From NCBI GenBank assembly GCA_014380965.1, contig JACMIV010000099.1:1-7971 (forward strand): a DNA stretch of 7,971 nt. The letters run 5' to 3'. Shown one piece after another: positions 5,966 through 7,971 of the stretch (positions within the stretch are counted from its first letter, which is position 1; each line of letters begins with the position of its first letter). Origin of the DNA: Rhizobiaceae bacterium (GTDB taxonomy: Bacteria; Pseudomonadota; Alphaproteobacteria; Rhizobiales; Rhizobiaceae). The notes below the pieces were generated by a model that saw nothing but the letters and a program-made list of their open reading frames with translations, was not told the DNA's origin and did not search any database. The position numbers and the translations under genes are program-made.

Positions 5966-6763
5966 ATGTCAGTCGAGCCCATGTCCGTGATGCCCGCCGC
6001 GCCCGCCCGCTCCAAGATGACGATCTCGAACGAGGTCGCGGTCGAACTCCTCGACGTCAACAAGTGGTACGGCGAGTTCCACGTGCTGCGCGACATCAAT
6101 CTTCGGGTCCGGCGCGGCGAGCGTATCGTCGTCTGCGGCCCGTCCGGGTCGGGTAAGTCCACCATGATCCGCTGCATCAATCGGCTGGAGGAGCATCAGA
6201 AGGGGCAGATCGTCGTCGATGGGATCGAGCTCACCAACGACCTGAAGAAAATCGACGAGGTGCGCCGCGAGGTCGGGATGGTGTTTCAACACTTCAACCT
6301 CTTCCCGCATCTCACCATCCTCGAAAACTGCACGCTTGCGCCGATCTGGGTGCGCAAGATGCCGAAGGCGAAAGCCGAGGAGGTGGCAATGCACTTCCTG
6401 AAGCGCGTCCGCATTCCCGAGCAGGCGAACAAGTATCCGGGCCAGCTCTCAGGCGGGCAGCAGCAGCGCGTGGCAATCGCCCGCTCGCTCTGCATGAACC
6501 CGAAGGTGATGCTCTTCGATGAGCCCACCTCCGCGCTCGACCCCGAGATGATCAAGGAAGTGCTCGACGTCATGGTCAGCCTCGCCGAAGAGGGCATGAC
6601 GATGATCTGCGTGACGCACGAGATGGCCTTCGCTCGCCAGGTGGCCAACCGCGTGATCTTCATGGATGCGGGGCAGATCGTCGAGCAGAACGAGCCCGAA
6701 GCCTTCTTTTCAAATCCGCAGCACGAGCGCACCAAGCTTTTCCTGTCGCAGATCCTGCACTGA
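5966..6763 (+). CDS. aapP: General L-amino acid ABC transporter, ATP-binding protein AapP
   Basis: AapP is the cytoplasmic ATPase that powers the importer, working as a dimer docked on the EAA loops of AapQ and AapM. The 265 residues contain the Walker A motif GPSGSGKST (58-66), the Q-loop glutamine Q108 in [10 protein letters not shown], the ABC signature LSGGQQQR (161-168), the Walker B motif VMLFDEP (181-187) with catalytic E186, the D-loop SALD (189-192) and the switch histidine H218 in VTHEM. Segments such as [13 protein letters not shown] and [10 protein letters not shown], and the C-terminus [13 protein letters not shown], are those of rhizobial AapP. The start at 5966 is supported by AAGGA (5952-5956), which overlaps the aapM stop TAA and lies 9 nt before the ATG. 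Later in-frame ATGs at residues 6, 9 and 18 are alternatives, since the first 20 residues are poorly conserved. It is the last gene of the operon. Confidence 0.97.
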   Translation: MSVEPMSVMPAAPARSKMTISNEVAVELLDVNKWYGEFHVLRDINLRVRRGERIVVCGPSGSGKSTMIRCINRLEEHQKGQIVVDGIELTNDLKKIDEVRREVGMVFQHFNLFPHLTILENCTLAPIWVRKMPKAKAEEVAMHFLKRVRIPEQANKYPGQLSGGQQQRVAIARSLCMNPKVMLFDEPTSALDPEMIKEVLDVMVSLAEEGMTMICVTHEMAFARQVANRVIFMDAGQIVEQNEPEAFFSNPQHERTKLFLSQILH

Positions 6764-6929
6764 GCCTTCGCCTTCCCCATGAAACGCAGGCAGTTGGTTT
6801 GCTGCGTCCAAACAGGGAGGAAAACGCGAAATCAGAAGCTTAGCGCGAATTGCTCGCCCTTCGCCTTGGCGTTCCGGGTGCTGATGTCTTGCGGCGCTGG
6901 TCTGAACCCGGTTCCGGAGGGGACGCACC

Positions 6930-7307
6930 ATGGACCTATTCACAGGAGGTTGCCTTTGCGGCAAGGTCCGGGTCGTGGCGTCGGGCCTGCCCGACCGCGT
7001 CGGTCTCTGTCACTGTCTCGACTGCAGAAAGCATCACGGCGCGCTGTTTTACGCTTCGGCGGTGTTTCCTCAGGCCGCGGTCGCGATCGACGGCGAGACG
7101 CGCGATTACGCCGGACGGTTTTTCTGCCCGGCCTGCGGCTCGTCCGTCTTCGCACGCTCGGCCGACGAGATCGAAGTGTATCTCGGATCGCTGGACAGCC
7201 CCGACTTGCTGACGCCGACCTACGAGAGCTGGATCGTCCGGCGCGAATCCTGGCTGCCGCCGTTTCCGCTCGCCAGACGCTACACGCATGATCGTGACCC
7301 GCCTTGA
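6930..7307 (+). CDS. GFA (glutathione-dependent formaldehyde-activating / CENP-V) family zinc protein
   Basis: This 125-residue protein has the zinc-binding pattern of the GFA family: GGCLCGKVR (6-14, C8 and C10), CHCLDCRKHHGA (27-38, C27, C29 and C32) and FCPACGSSVF (65-74, C66 and C69). All seven expected cysteines are present, enough for the two zinc sites seen in Gfa-type folds. Length is normal for the family (about 120-140). The name comes from Paracoccus Gfa, for which condensation of glutathione with formaldehyde was proposed; that activity is disputed and most family members are uncharacterised, so no reaction is assigned here. The start has a good SD (GGAGGGG, 6916-6922) 7 nt before the ATG. 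It reads in the same direction as aapP, 166 nt downstream, with no convincing terminator between, so it may receive read-through. It converges on the OmpA-family gene at the right edge. Confidence 0.88.
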   Translation: MDLFTGGCLCGKVRVVASGLPDRVGLCHCLDCRKHHGALFYASAVFPQAAVAIDGETRDYAGRFFCPACGSSVFARSADEIEVYLGSLDSPDLLTPTYESWIVRRESWLPPFPLARRYTHDRDPP

Positions 7308-7312
7308 GGGTC

Positions 7313-7334
7313 GGGAGGAAGAGGAGGAGGGAGG
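7313..7334 (+). repeat. Homopurine (GA-rich) tract
   Basis: Twenty-two consecutive purines, mostly GGA/GAG units, begin 6 nt after the GFA stop codon. Apart from this tract and the terminator at 7460-7490, I see no feature in 7308-7511. The tract contains SD-like sequence, but no credible gene follows it. Confidence 0.6.
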
Positions 7335-7459
7335 TCGCAAGGAGATTACCTGCTTCTCCTCGGCGAAACTGGTTCCCGCGCCGCCGATGCACCGTCCCGG
7401 CGGACTGAAGTTCAGGGCGCGCTCTGTCGTCTTCCGAAGAGGCATCTGGAGAGGCGCCG

Positions 7460-7490
7460 AAAAGAAACCGGCGACCCGAAGGCCGCCGGT
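7460..7490 (-). terminator. Intrinsic terminator of the OmpA-family gene
   Basis: Read on the minus strand, ACCGGCGGCC (7490-7481) pairs with GGTCGCCGGT (7476-7467) over 10 bp, with one G-T pair, around a TTCG tetraloop closed by C-G (7480-7477). It is followed directly by a T-rich run (TTCTTTT, 7466-7460). It starts 22 nt past the stop codon of the gene at 7512-7971. The stem, extra-stable UUCG loop and T-tract make a textbook Rho-independent terminator. It would also separate this gene from the converging GFA gene. Confidence 0.9.
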
Positions 7491-7511
7491 CTCGATCATC
7501 GGGACAATCGG

Positions 7512-7971
7512 CTACTGCGCCTGCGCTGTGTTGACGGGCTTCACCAGCGGGGTGATGCGCCGGAAGGTAACGCGGCGGTTTTCGCGATTCTCAGCTTCGG
7601 TCGCGACCTTGAGGTCTTCTTCGCCATATCCTTGCGTGATGAGGTTCTCGGACGGGATCTCGAAGAACTCTGACAGGGCCGTCGCAACCGCTTCCGCGCG
7701 CTGGTCCGACAAAGCCAGGTTCGCGACATTGCTGCCGACGGCGTCCGTGTGGCCTTCGATGAGGAAGGTCTCGCTCGGATTGTCGGCGAGGACGCGCGTG
7801 ACGGCGTCCGCGAGTGCCTGGAGATTTGCGACTTCCTCCTGGCTGATCGTTGCCGATCCGAAGTCGAAGGTGATCGTGTTGAGATCGATGCGGCGGACCT
7901 TGTCGCGGATGCGGGACGACCTGCGGACTTCGTCGACCGAGTAGATGCGCTCGACGGTTTCGACCGGCGGG
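7512..7971 (-). CDS. OmpA-family protein, C-terminal peptidoglycan-binding domain (5' end outside window)
   Basis: The frame is open from the right edge to a TAG stop (7514-7512) and gives 152 residues of a longer protein; no start is visible. It is an OmpA C-terminal domain, which binds the diaminopimelate of peptidoglycan and anchors envelope proteins to the wall. Numbered from the first visible residue, the core begins with a strand at about 33-38 (ITFDFG) and has the motif IEGHTDAVGS (71-80) followed by NLALSDQRAEAV (84-95). The two ligand residues are present with the usual spacing of 15: D76 and R91. The fold continues through ITQGYGEEDL and the conserved ENRENRRV (127-134), and the protein ends in a short tail, VKPVNTAQAQ. 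The visible upstream part (PPVETVERIYSVDEV) is a non-conserved linker. The ending RRVTFRRITPLV resembles large rhizobial OmpA-family proteins, as I recall them. The N-terminal half is needed to decide whether it is a porin-like barrel, a lipoprotein or something else. Confidence 0.92.
   Translation of the reverse strand, partial: PPVETVERIYSVDEVRRSSRIRDKVRRIDLNTITFDFGSATISQEEVANLQALADAVTRVLADNPSETFLIEGHTDAVGSNVANLALSDQRAEAVATALSEFFEIPSENLITQGYGEEDLKVATEAENRENRRVTFRRITPLVKPVNTAQAQ

Noticed and set aside
4633..6156. Plus-strand open frame (507 codons) overlapping aapM and aapP
   Set aside because: The translation is almost entirely Arg/Pro/His/Ala-rich shadow sequence. Both overlapped genes are clear family members.
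6784..6813. Terminator of the aap operon (ACGCAG/CTGCGT or GTTTG/CAAAC stems)
   Set aside because: The stems are only 5-6 bp, compete with each other, and are not followed by a T-tract.
7381..7405. CCGCCG/CGGCGG inverted repeat as a terminator of the GFA gene
   Set aside because: It is a 6-bp stem with a long loop and no T-rich tail on either strand; such pairs are common by chance in DNA this GC-rich.

Overview
The window looks like chromosomal DNA of a GC-rich alphaproteobacterium, most likely in the Hyphomicrobiales (Rhizobiales). The evidence is a complete general L-amino-acid ABC permease operon (aapJ-aapQ-aapM-aapP) with rhizobial-type sequences, a divergently transcribed cystathionine beta-lyase gene (metC) directly upstream of it, and an OmpA-family C-terminus of the kind I associate with rhizobia. 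I cannot assign a genus from the sequence alone.

Layout from left to right. Positions 1-571 (minus) hold the N-terminal 190 codons of tssK, a type VI secretion baseplate gene that runs off the left edge. Positions 572-679 are a short gap with a 9-bp inverted repeat. Positions 680-1864 (minus) are metC, which appears to start at TTG. Positions 1865-2127 are the divergent metC/aapJ control region, with overlapping promoter-like elements on the two strands and an imperfect inverted repeat around them. Positions 2128-6763 (plus) are aapJQMP, with a strong 13-bp stem-loop between aapJ and aapQ and tight spacing (14 and 12 nt) between the later genes. Positions 6930-7307 (plus) are a small zinc-binding GFA/CENP-V-type protein. 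Positions 7308-7511 hold a homopurine tract and a clear UUCG-capped terminator belonging to the minus-strand gene at the right edge. Positions 7512-7971 (minus) are the C-terminal peptidoglycan-binding domain of an OmpA-family protein that runs off the right edge.

How the genes work together. AapJ captures L-amino acids in the periplasm, AapQ and AapM form the membrane channel, and AapP supplies ATP hydrolysis. MetC makes homocysteine for methionine synthesis and shares a control region with the transporter. The tssK, GFA and OmpA genes have no evident functional link to the permease.

The most unusual feature is AapM. It is about 499 residues, whereas the rhizobial AapM I remember is about 380-400. 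The extra length is one in-frame block of roughly 115 residues with about four added hydrophobic segments, placed just before the permease core. I see no CRISPR array, transposon, tRNA/rRNA gene, prophage or clearly new multi-gene system. Apart from AapM, the window is conventional.
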